The notes beneath the pieces are model-generated. The model was not told where the DNA came from, made no database searches, and worked only from the letters and a program-made list of their open reading frames with translations. The translations under genes and the position numbers were made by a program. Shown piece after piece: positions 40,673-50,640 of a DNA stretch of 64,000 bases. Source of the DNA: SLST01 sp046538735 (GTDB lineage: Bacteria > Spirochaetota > Spirochaetia > DSM-27196 > SLST01); the NCBI GenBank assembly GCA_046538735.1, contig JBKHII010000001.1:1-64000 (forward strand), in the 5' to 3' direction. How positions within the stretch are numbered: position 1 is the first letter of the stretch; each line of letters opens with the position of its first letter.

Positions 40673-42589
40673 CTACCCGCGCCGCGCCACGAACCGGGCA
40701 CTCGTCGCTTCACGGGTGGCGAGCCGGACGCCTTGCGCCTTCACGCCCTTGATGAGGTAGTCGTCCACCTCGAAGTCCTGCTCGAGGACGCGAACGTTCT
40801 TCTTGTTCTTGTACTTCACGTTCGCGACGACGCCGTCGCGGGTAGTGAGCGCAAGAACCTGCGCATTCTCCGGGACGATCTCGTAGCCCTTGTCCAGGAT
40901 GAACTGCTCGATCTTCGTCCGCTTCAGGTACGGATAGCTGGTCTCCTTGTCCCTGTAGACGATAGTGAAGACCGTTTCGGCGAGGACTTCCTTGTCCGCG
41001 AGGCCGCACGAAAGCATCCCCTTGCCCACGAAGAGCTTCTCGGGAACGTTCCTGACCGAATACGCGCCGCTCGCCCGTACAACCAGGACGCGGTCGTACG
41101 GCGATACCTTGAACAGCTCCTTCCCGGAGCTCACCTCGTATCCGAGGTAACCGGTCTTTCCGTCGTAGCGCAGCGAGAGGTTCCGCGCTGCCGCCTCACG
41201 GACGTCCACCTTGTCAAAGCTGCCGATCGTGGTGCGGCGCGGGTAGTCGCTCCGGTAGTCGTTCACCACGTCACCCATGTAGTCGATCGCGTACTGCGTG
41301 ATGTTCGTAAGGTGGTGCTTGATCTCCTCGAGCCGTTCCCGAATCTCGCGGATCTCCTTCTTTGCCTTCTCGATGTCGTACCGCGAGATGCGCCGGATGG
41401 GAATCTTGAGCAGACGCTCTACGTCCTCCGGCGTAACCCTGCGACGGATCTCGTTCTTGTACGGTTCGAAACTCTCGATCACCGTGTTCTCGACCGCCTC
41501 CGCGGTCCTCTCCTCTTCGATCCGTTTGTAGAGCCGCTCCTCCACGAAGATGCGTTCGAGGGTGCGCGCGTGGAGCCGGTCGAGGAGCTGTCCGCGCTCG
41601 AGCTCGAGCTCCTGCGTAAGAATCGCGACGAGTCGTCTTGCGTGGTACTGGATCACCTCGGTGATCGTCATCGGCGTGGGCTTCCCGTCCTTGATAAGAA
41701 GGAGGTTCACGCTGATCGAGTTCTCGCACTCGGTGAAGGCGTAGAGCGAGTCCACGACCTCCTGCGTGTAGACCCCGCGCGCGAGCTTGATTTCGATCTC
41801 CACGTTCTCGGCGGTGAAATCGCTGATGGACGCGATCTTCACTTTGTTCTTCCGCGCTGCCGCCTCTACGCTGTTGATGAGGCTCTCGGTGGTGGAACCG
41901 AAGGGGAGCTCGCGGATCACGATTCGCTTCTCGTCCCTCGTATCGAGCTTCGCGCGAACGAGCACCTTTCCCTGACCGTCCGCGTAGTCGGAGACGTCCA
42001 CGAAGCCGCCGCCCGGGAAATCGGGGAAGAGCTCGAACGGCTCGCCGCGCAGCGCCTTCTGCACCGCCTCGCACACCTCGATGAAGTTGTGCGGAAGGAT
42101 CTTCGTGGACATGCCCACGGCGATCCCCTCGGCTCCGAGTACGAGCGCAACGGGGAACTTCGCCGGGAAGACGACCGGTTCCTTCCGCCGTCCGTCGTAG
42201 GAGGGCTCGAAGTCGGTGATATCCGGTTTGTGAAGCAGACGCTTCGCGAGCGGCGTCGCGCGGCACTCGATGTATCGCGCGGCGCTCGCCTCGTCGCCGG
42301 TGAGGATATTCCCGAAGTTCCCCTGCTTGTCGATGAAGAGCTCTTTGTTCGCGAGCACGACGAGCGCCGAGCCGATCGAGGCGTCTCCATGCGGGTGGTA
42401 CTGCATGCAGTGGCCGACCACGTTCGCAACCTTGTGGTACTTGCCGTCGTCCATCTCGAGGAGACTGTGGAGGATCCGGCGCTGGACGGGTTTGAGCCCG
42501 TCGTCCAGGTGCGGAATCGCCCGGTCCTTGATGACGTAGCTCGCGTACTCGAGGAAGTTCTTGTTGAAGAGCGTGTTTACGTAGGCCAT
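40673..42589 (-). CDS. parC: Topoisomerase IV subunit A (GyrA/ParC family)
   Basis: A 638-residue type IIA topoisomerase A subunit. The catalytic Tyr106 is in AARYIECR, with the upstream HPHGDAS helix. The C-terminal beta-pinwheel is short compared with gyrase, which suits a decatenating topoisomerase IV. In the quinolone-binding helix the positions of E. coli GyrA Ser83 and Asp87 are Ala70 and Ser74. The ATG directly follows the parE stop codon, so the two subunits are cotranscribed. Confidence 0.9.
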   Translation of the reverse strand: MAYVNTLFNKNFLEYASYVIKDRAIPHLDDGLKPVQRRILHSLLEMDDGKYHKVANVVGHCMQYHPHGDASIGSALVVLANKELFIDKQGNFGNILTGDEASAARYIECRATPLAKRLLHKPDITDFEPSYDGRRKEPVVFPAKFPVALVLGAEGIAVGMSTKILPHNFIEVCEAVQKALRGEPFELFPDFPGGGFVDVSDYADGQGKVLVRAKLDTRDEKRIVIRELPFGSTTESLINSVEAAARKNKVKIASISDFTAENVEIEIKLARGVYTQEVVDSLYAFTECENSISVNLLLIKDGKPTPMTITEVIQYHARRLVAILTQELELERGQLLDRLHARTLERIFVEERLYKRIEEERTAEAVENTVIESFEPYKNEIRRRVTPEDVERLLKIPIRRISRYDIEKAKKEIREIRERLEEIKHHLTNITQYAIDYMGDVVNDYRSDYPRRTTIGSFDKVDVREAAARNLSLRYDGKTGYLGYEVSSGKELFKVSPYDRVLVVRASGAYSVRNVPEKLFVGKGMLSCGLADKEVLAETVFTIVYRDKETSYPYLKRTKIEQFILDKGYEIVPENAQVLALTTRDGVVANVKYKNKKNVRVLEQDFEVDDYLIKGVKAQGVRLATREATSARFVARRG

Positions 42590-44452
42590 CTAGATGAGGT
42601 TCTCCATGATGAACTCGCGCCGCTCGGGCGTGTTCTTGCCCATGTAGAACTCGAGGGTCTCCTGAATGCTCTTGATGTTCTTGAGGTTGACCGGCACGAG
42701 CCTGATGTCCGGGCCGATGAACTGGCCGAACTCCTTCGGCGATATCTCGCCGAGCCCCTTGAAGCGCGTCACCTCGGGTCCTGCGAGCGCGGCCATCGCC
42801 TCGTCGCGCTCCTTCACGCTGTAGCAGTAGCGCGTCTCGCGCTTGTTGCGCACGCGGAAGAGCGGCGTCTCGAGGATGTAGAGGCGACCGGCCACGACGA
42901 GCTCCTCGAAGTAGTTGAGGAAGAAGGTAAGGAGCAGGTTGCGGATGTGGAATCCGTCGTGGTCGGCGTCGGTCGCGATCACGATGCGATCGTAGCGCAG
43001 ATCGTCCACGTCGTTCTCGATCCCCAGCGCCATCATCATGTTGTAGAGCTCTTCGTTCTTGTAGAGGTCCGCCCGCTTCCGCGCGAAGACGTTCTGCGGC
43101 TTCCCGCGGAGGCTGAAAATCGCCTGCAGATAGACGTCGCGACAGCTGACCATACTCCCCGACGCGCTCGCGCCTTCGGTGATGAACATCGTGGACTCTC
43201 GCCCCTTTGCTCCGTCCTGCAAATGGTACTTGCAGTCCTTCAGGTTCGGGATCTTGAGCGCGATCTTCTTCGCCGCCTCGCGCGCCTCCTTCTTGACCGC
43301 GTTCAGCTCCTTGCGGAGCCGCTCGTTCGAGAGGATCTTGTCCAGAAGCGCCTTGTTCGCCTTCGCGTTCTTGTGGAGGAAGTCGACGACCGCACTCTTG
43401 GTCTCGTTGACGATCCAGCTTCGGATCTCGGTATTGCCGAGCTTGTTCTTCGTCTGGCTCTCGAACACCGGACTCATGATCCGAATCGCGATCGCACCGG
43501 CGACGCCCTCGCGCACGTCAACGCCTGAGAAGTTCTTCTTGTAGAACTCGTTCACGCCCTTGAGGAGCCCTTCCCGGAAGGCGCTCTGGTGCGTGCCGCC
43601 GTCCGACGTGTACTGGCCGTTGACGAAGCTGAAGTAGGTCTCACCGTAGCTCTGCGTGTGCGTGAAGGCGAACTCTACGTGGTCGCCCTTGGCGTAACCG
43701 ATCTGGTACGCCGTCTCGTCTCCGACCTCGCTGTACAGGAGGTCGAGGAGCCCGTTCTTGCTTTCGAACTTCTGTTTGCCCAGGTAGAGCGAGAGCCCGC
43801 TGTTGAGGTAGGCGTAGTTCCAGAGCCGCTGCTCAACGAACTCGAGATTGAACTCGTACTCGCCGAAGATTTCCTCGTCCGGCTCGAACTCGATGTAGGT
43901 ACCGTTCTTCTCCGTGGTCTTGCCCTTCTTCTCCTTGACGAGCCGGCCGCGCTCAAAGTACGCCTCCGCGTACTTGCCGTCGCGCATCGCGACCACGCGG
44001 AACTCCTTGCTGAGCGCGTTGACCGCTTTCGTGCCCACGCCGTTCAGACCCACGGAGAACTGGAAGACCTCGTCGTTGTACTTCGCTCCGGTGTTGATGA
44101 CACTCACACACTCGACGACCTTGCCGAGCGGAATACCGCGACCGTAGTCGCGCACCTTCACACGGTGCCCCTTGATATCCACCTTGACGGTGGAGCCGGC
44201 GCCCATGATGTACTCGTCCACGGCGTTGTCGATCACTTCCTTGAGGAGGACGTAGATACCGTCGTCCAGGTTCGAGCCGTCGCCGAGCCGTCCGATGTAC
44301 ATTCCGGTTCGCAGACGGATGTGCTCGAGCGAGGAGAGCGTTTTGATCTTGCTTTCGTCGTAGACGTGCGACCCGTTCGCGCCGTTCGCGACGCGTTTCT
44401 TACCGGACGTAGGTTTGCCGCGTTTCTCCGCGGCGGTTGTTCCCCTTCCCAT
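42590..44452 (-). CDS. parE: Topoisomerase IV subunit B (GyrB/ParE family)
   Basis: A 620-residue B subunit. The GHKL ATPase features are EVIDNAVDEYIMG, VRDYGRGIP and VGLNGVGTKAVNALS. The TOPRIM domain has FITEGASASGS and IATDADHDGFHIRNLLL, giving the catalytic Glu and the DxD pair. Length is typical of ParE. GAGG lies 5 nt before the ATG. It is divergent from a lipoprotein gene across a 100-nt gap. Confidence 0.92.
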   Translation of the reverse strand: MGRGTTAAEKRGKPTSGKKRVANGANGSHVYDESKIKTLSSLEHIRLRTGMYIGRLGDGSNLDDGIYVLLKEVIDNAVDEYIMGAGSTVKVDIKGHRVKVRDYGRGIPLGKVVECVSVINTGAKYNDEVFQFSVGLNGVGTKAVNALSKEFRVVAMRDGKYAEAYFERGRLVKEKKGKTTEKNGTYIEFEPDEEIFGEYEFNLEFVEQRLWNYAYLNSGLSLYLGKQKFESKNGLLDLLYSEVGDETAYQIGYAKGDHVEFAFTHTQSYGETYFSFVNGQYTSDGGTHQSAFREGLLKGVNEFYKKNFSGVDVREGVAGAIAIRIMSPVFESQTKNKLGNTEIRSWIVNETKSAVVDFLHKNAKANKALLDKILSNERLRKELNAVKKEAREAAKKIALKIPNLKDCKYHLQDGAKGRESTMFITEGASASGSMVSCRDVYLQAIFSLRGKPQNVFARKRADLYKNEELYNMMMALGIENDVDDLRYDRIVIATDADHDGFHIRNLLLTFFLNYFEELVVAGRLYILETPLFRVRNKRETRYCYSVKERDEAMAALAGPEVTRFKGLGEISPKEFGQFIGPDIRLVPVNLKNIKSIQETLEFYMGKNTPERREFIMENLI

Positions 44453-44552
44453 ACAACCTCACGGTTACGGCGTGCAAGGAGCATGCCTTTTGCCGAAGGG
44501 TACCACACACCGTGGGCTTGATCAAATCGGTGAGGTGGCGGAGAATCAGCCT

Positions 44553-45563
44553 ATGTCGGTACTTCCGCGTTGGGCCCGCGTCGTGCTCATCTGCGCCTTG
44601 CTCATCGTGCTCGCCGCGCTGACCGGCTGTCGCACCGTGCCGCTCGAACAACACGAGGCCGCGCTGGACGAGATCGAGCGCCTCTCGAGCGATCTCGCCG
44701 CGGCCGGCGCCGAGATCGACGCGCGAGAACAGCGCATCGCCGACCTCGAGACGGAGGCGGAGGCGCTGCGGGAGGAGCTTCGCCGGGCCCGCGACGAGTC
44801 GGATCGGCTGCAGAGCGACCTGGACGTCGCGCTCAACCGGCTCGGCGAGCTCCGGGAGGAGCGGCTCGATCTTCAGCAGGAGATAACCGCGATCGAGCAG
44901 CAGGTCGAGGAGCTCAGGAGCGCGGCGATCGCAGCTCAGCGTGCCGCGGAGGCGGTCGAGGCTGCGGAGGCGGCCGCGCGGGACGGCGGGATCGATCCGC
45001 CGGACGCGATGGCGGCGGCGCTGCGCGGAGGAGGCGGGTTCTCGCGGATCCGCGATCTTGGATTCCAGAACGACCCTCGCGCGGCGGCGCGCCTCTCGGC
45101 CGCGGCGCCCGGAATCGGAGTCGACGTGTCGATCGGCGTCCCGATTCTCTACGACTCGCGACTCGACTACGAGAAGACGGCCGTGTACCTCTCAATCGTG
45201 GACCCCGAGGGTCGCCGACCGCGGCTCCGGCTCACCGCACAGTACAGCACTGAAGTGGAACCGCTCTACCTCCGTACGGCGTTCATCACGATCGAGGGGG
45301 GAGACCCGGTCGATCCGATCGATCCGATCGTCCTCTCCGGCGAACCGGTTCGCCAGACCGACGGGGAACTGCTGCGCGAAGCGCTGGAAATGAACGCGGA
45401 AGGTGAGCTCGTGGATCGACTCAGCACGATGATCAGCTCGCGTCGGTTCCAGGTGACCTTCGTGGGACTGAGCGAGCAGCACACGCACCGACCATCCGTC
45501 TCCGAACGCTCGGCGATGTCCAACATGCTCTTTGCCTTCATCGACCTCGGAGGAGTCGAGTAG
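44553..45563 (+). CDS. Coiled-coil lipoprotein
   Basis: A 336-residue lipoprotein. The signal ends LTGC (Cys26). Residues about 32-145 form a long coiled coil rich in Glu, Arg, Leu and Ala. The C-terminal 150 residues look globular (YEKTAVYLSIVDPEGRRPRL, LRTAFITIEGGDPVDPIDPI). No known family. GGAGA lies 9 nt upstream of the ATG, which is slightly long. Its 3' end overlaps the convergent PHP gene by 26 nt. Confidence 0.75.
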   Translation: MSVLPRWARVVLICALLIVLAALTGCRTVPLEQHEAALDEIERLSSDLAAAGAEIDAREQRIADLETEAEALREELRRARDESDRLQSDLDVALNRLGELREERLDLQQEITAIEQQVEELRSAAIAAQRAAEAVEAAEAAARDGGIDPPDAMAAALRGGGGFSRIRDLGFQNDPRAAARLSAAAPGIGVDVSIGVPILYDSRLDYEKTAVYLSIVDPEGRRPRLRLTAQYSTEVEPLYLRTAFITIEGGDPVDPIDPIVLSGEPVRQTDGELLREALEMNAEGELVDRLSTMISSRRFQVTFVGLSEQHTHRPSVSERSAMSNMLFAFIDLGGVE

Positions 45564-46236
45564 CCGAGAGAATCTGCACCTCCCCCGGCGCATCCCGCAG
45601 CCAATGCACGAGCTCCTCGCTCGTGCGCGGCGCCTCCGGCAAGCCGATACCTGCTCGTCCCACGTCTTCGCGACGGTGCGCGTCCGACCCCGCAACGCGG
45701 TGCAGGTCGTGCTCCTCCGCAAACGCCGCCGCGAGATCGTTGTTCGACTCGTGGCGCGGGCATGCGTTGAGCACCTCGACCCCGTCCACGAGCGACGGAT
45801 CGACCGGCGTCGTGTAGCGATACGGATGCGCCTGGAAGACCAGGCCGTCGACGGAGTTGGCGAGCCGCTTGAAGGTCTGAAGGTCGAGATCCACGATATC
45901 GGGGAAGTCGCAGAGAAGCTCCTCGCCGATCCCGTAGACGAGGAAGTCGCGGCCCGGCTGTGTGGAAAGCGTCAGCTCGAAACCGGGAAGCACAACGAGA
46001 TCGGTGCCACCCGCAGCCTCGTTCGCCATCCGATACCCCTCAAAGAACCGTCGCACCCGATCCCCCCACGACCGAACACCGCGAAACGCCGGAAGCGTCG
46101 CCACGAGGTGATCCGTGACGACGAGCGCGGAATAGCCGGCGTCCTCGTACAACGCGACGAGCTCCGGCGGCGCGAGCCGGCTGCACGGGCTGATCGTTCG
46201 GGTGTGGGCGTGAGTTTCGATGCGATGGACCGGCAT
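45538..46236 (-). CDS. PHP-domain phosphoesterase
   Basis: A 232-residue PHP-fold metal-dependent hydrolase. The metal motifs are ETHAHT, VTDHL, PGFELT, FQAHPYR and GSDAHR in order. It is a separate short PHP protein, distinct from the fused one in the phosphonate operon, and could act on phosphoester or nucleotide substrates. TAGGCT lies 6 nt before the ATG with no ribosome binding site. It is divergent from the histidine kinase gene. Confidence 0.82.
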   Translation of the reverse strand: MPVHRIETHAHTRTISPCSRLAPPELVALYEDAGYSALVVTDHLVATLPAFRGVRSWGDRVRRFFEGYRMANEAAGGTDLVVLPGFELTLSTQPGRDFLVYGIGEELLCDFPDIVDLDLQTFKRLANSVDGLVFQAHPYRYTTPVDPSLVDGVEVLNACPRHESNNDLAAAFAEEHDLHRVAGSDAHRREDVGRAGIGLPEAPRTSEELVHWLRDAPGEVQILSATRLLRGR

Positions 46237-46309
46237 GGATGGAGCCTACCCCGAAAACCGGCCCTTCGAACAGCCTGACCCGAATGAATGCAGAGCCTTC
46301 TACTTCCGC

Positions 46310-46338
46310 TTGCCCCAAATACCGTTGTAAGCTACACT
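46310..46338 (+). promoter_or_regulatory. Promoter of the histidine kinase gene
   Basis: TTGCCC (46310-46315), 17 nt, TACACT (46333-46338). The transcription start would be near 46345, just at the AAGAAGG binding site, which rules out the upstream ATG at 46288. Confidence 0.6.
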
Positions 46339-46359
46339 ACGGCCAAGAAGGCTAATCGA

Positions 46360-48084
46360 TTGGTCGGTACGTTGTCCGTTCGCAAGGCACTCGTCCTCGT
46401 TGCCGTGGTCGCAACCGTTCCCGCGCTCGCAATCATCGTAGCCGCGGGTGTCTGGCACACGGCGCACCTGGAGCAATCGGTCATCGCGGAGGCGCATCGA
46501 TCGGTCGAGTCGATCGTCAGCATCCAGAGTCAGACGATTGGATCGATCGAACAGCTCCTCCGCACGCTGGAACGGCTTCAGCCGCTTCGCATGCAGCGCC
46601 ACGGAGAGACCGAACAGATTCTGCGCGATGTCCTCGAGGGTAATCCGGACATCGTCAACATCACGGTCACGGACACGGAGGGCATGGTGGTCGCCTCGCC
46701 GGGGATCGAACGAGGAACCGACCTCTCCAACAGACGCCACATACAGGAAGCGCTGCGAACGGACCGGTTCGTTGCCGGCGAGTACGTGATGGCGTTCGTG
46801 GGCCGAGAACCTTCACTGCCCTTTGCCCATCCCGTCCACGGACCGGACGGTTCGATCGTAGGTGTGGTGACGGCGGTGTTCCCTCTCAGCAACTACGAAG
46901 GGCTGTTCGACCGCCTCAATCTCCCGCCCGATACCGTCCTCGGCATCACCGATCACCACGGCGTGAGGCTCTTCTTCCATCCGGAAAAGGAAACGAACCC
47001 GATCGGGGGCCGCATGAAGAACGATGTGTGGGAAGCCATGTCGACGGGTGAGGCCGTGGGGATCGTGGTGAGCGAGGGTTCGGACGGCATTCGGCGCCAC
47101 TACGCGTACCAGAGAGTCTTCCTGGACGACGACCGCGATCAGCCGTACCTCTACGTGGCGGTGGGTTTCCCGGTGGACGTGAGCCGCGGAGTGGCACAAC
47201 GTTTCCTTGCGCGAAATCTTGCGCTCATGATTCTCGTGATCGTCGTCGCGATTCTCGTTGCCCACGGGCTCGGCGGCGCTGTCTTCGCTCGCCAAATGGA
47301 ACAGCTCGCGGCGACTGCGAGACGGATAAGCTCGGGCGAGCTCGGAGCCAGGACCGGAGTATCCGAGCGGAGGACGGAAATAGGGGCGGTCGCACAGGCG
47401 ATCGACGAGATGGCCGAGCGGCTCGAGGAGCGTGTGAATCATCACGTTCAGGAGCAGACGCGGATCAGCATCTCGCTCCAGGAGAAGGAAATTCTCCTGC
47501 AGGAGATTCACCATCGGGTCAAGAACAACATGCAGCTCATCATGAGCATCGTCCGGCTCCAACGAGGCCAGAGTCTGAGCACTCATGAGTTCGCCGCGAT
47601 GATCGAGGCACGCATCGGCGCGATCGCGTCCGTTCACGAGCTGCTCTACCGGTCGGAGGACCTCGCCTCGGTCAACATGGGCACGCTGCTCCAGAATCTC
47701 GCCCGAATCGCCGCCTTCTCCTCCACCACACAGACCATCGAGGTCGAAGCGGAGCCGATCGAGCTCCCTATGGAACAGGCTATGCCCCTCGCACTCATCT
47801 CGAACGAGCTTGCGATCAACGCCCTGAAACACGGAGCGGCCGGAGGTGCGGCGACAACCCTTACCTTCGTACGGAAAGCCGAGCATCTCATTCTGTCGGT
47901 CTGCGACGGAGGCCCGGGCTTCCCCGAGACGTTCAACGTAGAGAGAAGCGACGGATTGGGAATGAAGCTCGTCCGAGCGCTCGTGGAACAACTCCACGGA
48001 ACGCTCGAGATAAGCCGGAGAGAACCGAACGGCGCGTGTGTCACCGTTCGATCGCCGGCCCCGGCGAGCGCCGGCACGGCCTAA
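46360..48084 (+). CDS. Cache-HAMP sensor histidine kinase, HisKA_2/HWE-like
   Basis: A 574-residue membrane sensor kinase. A first helix (about 9-31) and a second (about 286-306) bracket an extracytoplasmic Cache-type domain; a HAMP segment follows. The dimer/phosphoacceptor is QEIHHRVKNNMQLIMSIVRLQ with the phospho-His at about residue 385, of the HisKA_2 type. The C-terminal ATPase has LALISNELAINALKHG and CDGGPGFPE. I place the start at TTG 46360, with AAGAAGG 8 nt upstream, because the promoter lies downstream of the earlier ATG. No response regulator is adjacent. Confidence 0.88.
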   Translation: MVGTLSVRKALVLVAVVATVPALAIIVAAGVWHTAHLEQSVIAEAHRSVESIVSIQSQTIGSIEQLLRTLERLQPLRMQRHGETEQILRDVLEGNPDIVNITVTDTEGMVVASPGIERGTDLSNRRHIQEALRTDRFVAGEYVMAFVGREPSLPFAHPVHGPDGSIVGVVTAVFPLSNYEGLFDRLNLPPDTVLGITDHHGVRLFFHPEKETNPIGGRMKNDVWEAMSTGEAVGIVVSEGSDGIRRHYAYQRVFLDDDRDQPYLYVAVGFPVDVSRGVAQRFLARNLALMILVIVVAILVAHGLGGAVFARQMEQLAATARRISSGELGARTGVSERRTEIGAVAQAIDEMAERLEERVNHHVQEQTRISISLQEKEILLQEIHHRVKNNMQLIMSIVRLQRGQSLSTHEFAAMIEARIGAIASVHELLYRSEDLASVNMGTLLQNLARIAAFSSTTQTIEVEAEPIELPMEQAMPLALISNELAINALKHGAAGGAATTLTFVRKAEHLILSVCDGGPGFPETFNVERSDGLGMKLVRALVEQLHGTLEISRREPNGACVTVRSPAPASAGTA

Positions 48085-50609
48085 CTGCTGCCGACCGGCA
48101 CCTCTTCCTGGGCTTCCTGCTTCTTCGTATCTTTCTTCTTCTTCTCCCGGAACGAGATCTTGTCGTTGCGCATGGTGACGACGACATGGCTTCCTTCGCC
48201 GAATCGCTCCTTGAGAATCTCAAGCGCCAGCGGATCCTCGATTTCGCGCTGGATCGTGCGGCGTAGCGGTCGGGCACCGAACTTCACGTCGTAGCCGACG
48301 TTGATAAGGTGCTCCTTTGCCTTCTTGGTCACCTCGAGTGCGATCTCCTTCTCGGCCAGTCGCGTTTGGACGTCCGCAAGCTCGATTTCGAGAATCGACT
48401 GCACCTGATCTCGCTCGAGACTATGGAATACCACGATCTCGTCAACGCGGTTGATGAACTCGGGGCGGAAGAGGCGCTTGAGCTCGTTCATCGCGCTCGA
48501 CTTGATGTCCGTGTAGTTCATGAGACCTTCGAGCGTCTTGAAGCCTACGGCCGAATCGCGCGTGATCTCGCGTGCGCCGGCGTTGCTGGTCATGATGAGG
48601 ACCGTGTTCCGGAAACTCACCGTATGCCCGAGACTGTCCTGGAGTTGTCCCTCTTCGAGGACCTGGAGCAGGATGTTGAACACGTCCGGGTGCGCCTTCT
48701 CAATTTCGTCGAAGAGAACGACGCTGTACGGCTTCCGCCGGATCTTCTCGGTCAGCAGTCCGCCCTCGTCGTACCCAACGTAGCCCGGAGGCGCGCCGAC
48801 GAGTCGGCTCACGTTGTGCTTCTCCATGAAATCGGACATGTCGATCCGGATCAGCGACTCCTCGCTGCCGAACATGAACTCCGCCAGCGTCTTCGCCAGC
48901 AGCGTCTTTCCCACGCCGGTCGGCCCGAGGAAGATGAACGATCCCATCGGCCGCTTGGGCGACGAGAGCCCGGTCCTGCTCCTGCGGATGGCCGACGAAA
49001 CCACATTGATCGCATTGTCCTGACCGACGACCGTGCGATGGAGCTCGTCCTCGATCTGGAGCAGCTTCTCGCTCTCGCTCTGCGCGATGCGAGACAGCGG
49101 GATTCCGGTGATGTCGCTCAACACGTACTGGATGTCTTCCGAGTCCACGACATTCTGCTCGGTCTTGAGCGTCACCTTCCACTGGCTCTTCATCTCCTCG
49201 ACCTTCGCCTTGAGCCGGCGAACTTGGTCGCGGACCGCCGCGGCACGCTCGTAGTTCTGACTGTTCACGAGGCTGAGCTTCTCGGCGTTGAGTTTGTCGA
49301 TCTCACGCTCGAGCTCGGCCAGCTCGGTGGGCCGAACCGAATTGTGAATCCGCTTCCGGCTGCCCGCCTCGTCTATCAGGTCGATTGCCTTGTCCGGAAG
49401 GAACCGGTCGGTGATATACCTCCGCGAGAGTAACGCGGAGATCTCGAGCGCGCCGGGGGTGTAGCTCACGTTGTGGTGGTCCTCGTAGCGCTCCTTGATC
49501 CCTTTGAGGATCTCAAGCGTCTCCTCGACCGTGGGCTCGTCCACGTAAATCGTCTGGAACCGTCGCTCGAGCGCGGCGTCCTTCTCCACGTACTTCTTGT
49601 ACTCGTTGAGCGTGGTCGCTCCGATGCACTGAATCTCGCCGCGCGAGAGCGCGGGCTTGAGCATGTTGCTCGCGTCGATCGCGCCCTCCGCTCCGCCGGC
49701 GCCGATGATCGTGTGAAGCTCGTCGATGAAGAGCACGACGTTTCCGGCGCTCACGATCTCCTTCATCACGCGCTTGAGCCGCTCCTCAAACTCGCCACGG
49801 TACTTGGTACCGGCGATGAGCGACGCGAGATCGAGCGTCATGACCCGCTTCCCGATCAGCACCTCGGGGGCCGTGCCGTCCACGATCCGCTGCGCGAGAC
49901 CCTCCACGATCGCGGTCTTACCCACGCCCGGCTCCCCGATGAGGACGGGGTTGTTCTTCGTCCGGCGGGCGAGAATCTGAATGACACGCTGGATTTCCCG
50001 TCCTCGCCCCACGACCGGATCGAGCTTCCCGTCCCGCGCGTACTGCGTGAGATCGCGGCTGAACTCGTCCAACGTTGGGGTGTTCTTCTTCGTGGCGGTT
50101 GCCTGCGCCGTCTTGCGCTTCGACTGCGAACTGCGCGTCGCCGGCGCATTGCTCGCCGCCGTCGTCTGGACCGTGCCGCTGAGATCGGAGATGATCTCGC
50201 GCAGGCTCTCCACGTTGGAGCCGTCCTCGTCCAGGAACCGCGCGGTAACGCTGTCCGCCTCGCGAGCACACGCGAGCAGCAGGTGCTCCGTACCGATATA
50301 CTCGTGACCGAGGCTTCTCGCCTCTTCCGCGCTGTCCTCGAGGACCTTCTTCCCGCGCGAGGACGGCGGAACGTCTCCGAGAATGAAACCACCGCGCTTC
50401 CGCGGAATCTCCTTCTCGATCTCGATCTGCATCTTGGCAGGGTCGATGTTTGCTTTCTCCAGGGCTTTGTACCCGAGACCGCCGCCTTCCTTGAGAAGGG
50501 CTAGCATGATGTGCTCCGGCAGAAGCTGATCCGAATGGAATCGCTTCGCCTCATCCTGAGCAAGTATCGTCAGGACTTTCTGGGCACGTTGCGTCAGACC
50601 CTTGAACAT
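48081..50609 (-). CDS. clpC: ATP-dependent protease ATPase subunit ClpC
   Basis: An 842-residue Clp/Hsp100 unfoldase. It has the N-terminal repeat domain, a first AAA domain (Walker A GEPGVGKT), a UVR-type middle segment (NYERAAAVRDQVRRLKAKVEE) and a second AAA domain (GPTGVGKT). The N-terminal domain and the mcsA-mcsB neighbourhood support ClpC rather than ClpA or ClpB. GGGAGG precedes the ATG. It ends overlapping the convergent histidine kinase gene by 4 nt. It would feed arginine-marked or adaptor-bound substrates to ClpP. Confidence 0.93.
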   Translation of the reverse strand: MFKGLTQRAQKVLTILAQDEAKRFHSDQLLPEHIMLALLKEGGGLGYKALEKANIDPAKMQIEIEKEIPRKRGGFILGDVPPSSRGKKVLEDSAEEARSLGHEYIGTEHLLLACAREADSVTARFLDEDGSNVESLREIISDLSGTVQTTAASNAPATRSSQSKRKTAQATATKKNTPTLDEFSRDLTQYARDGKLDPVVGRGREIQRVIQILARRTKNNPVLIGEPGVGKTAIVEGLAQRIVDGTAPEVLIGKRVMTLDLASLIAGTKYRGEFEERLKRVMKEIVSAGNVVLFIDELHTIIGAGGAEGAIDASNMLKPALSRGEIQCIGATTLNEYKKYVEKDAALERRFQTIYVDEPTVEETLEILKGIKERYEDHHNVSYTPGALEISALLSRRYITDRFLPDKAIDLIDEAGSRKRIHNSVRPTELAELEREIDKLNAEKLSLVNSQNYERAAAVRDQVRRLKAKVEEMKSQWKVTLKTEQNVVDSEDIQYVLSDITGIPLSRIAQSESEKLLQIEDELHRTVVGQDNAINVVSSAIRRSRTGLSSPKRPMGSFIFLGPTGVGKTLLAKTLAEFMFGSEESLIRIDMSDFMEKHNVSRLVGAPPGYVGYDEGGLLTEKIRRKPYSVVLFDEIEKAHPDVFNILLQVLEEGQLQDSLGHTVSFRNTVLIMTSNAGAREITRDSAVGFKTLEGLMNYTDIKSSAMNELKRLFRPEFINRVDEIVVFHSLERDQVQSILEIELADVQTRLAEKEIALEVTKKAKEHLINVGYDVKFGARPLRRTIQREIEDPLALEILKERFGEGSHVVVTMRNDKISFREKKKKDTKKQEAQEEVPVGSS

Positions 50610-50640
50610 CTATCAATCCTCCCAGCCTCGAAAGGCCTGG

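Noticed and set aside
40580..43528. 982-codon open frame opposite parC and parE
   Set aside because: Same reason: composition typical of the reverse complement of coding DNA, and the topoisomerase genes have full catalytic motifs.
45538..46236. Link between the stand-alone PHP protein and the phosphonate pathway
   Set aside because: It is 20 kb away, lacks the IMPase half and has no phosphonate neighbours; a general PHP hydrolase is the simpler reading.
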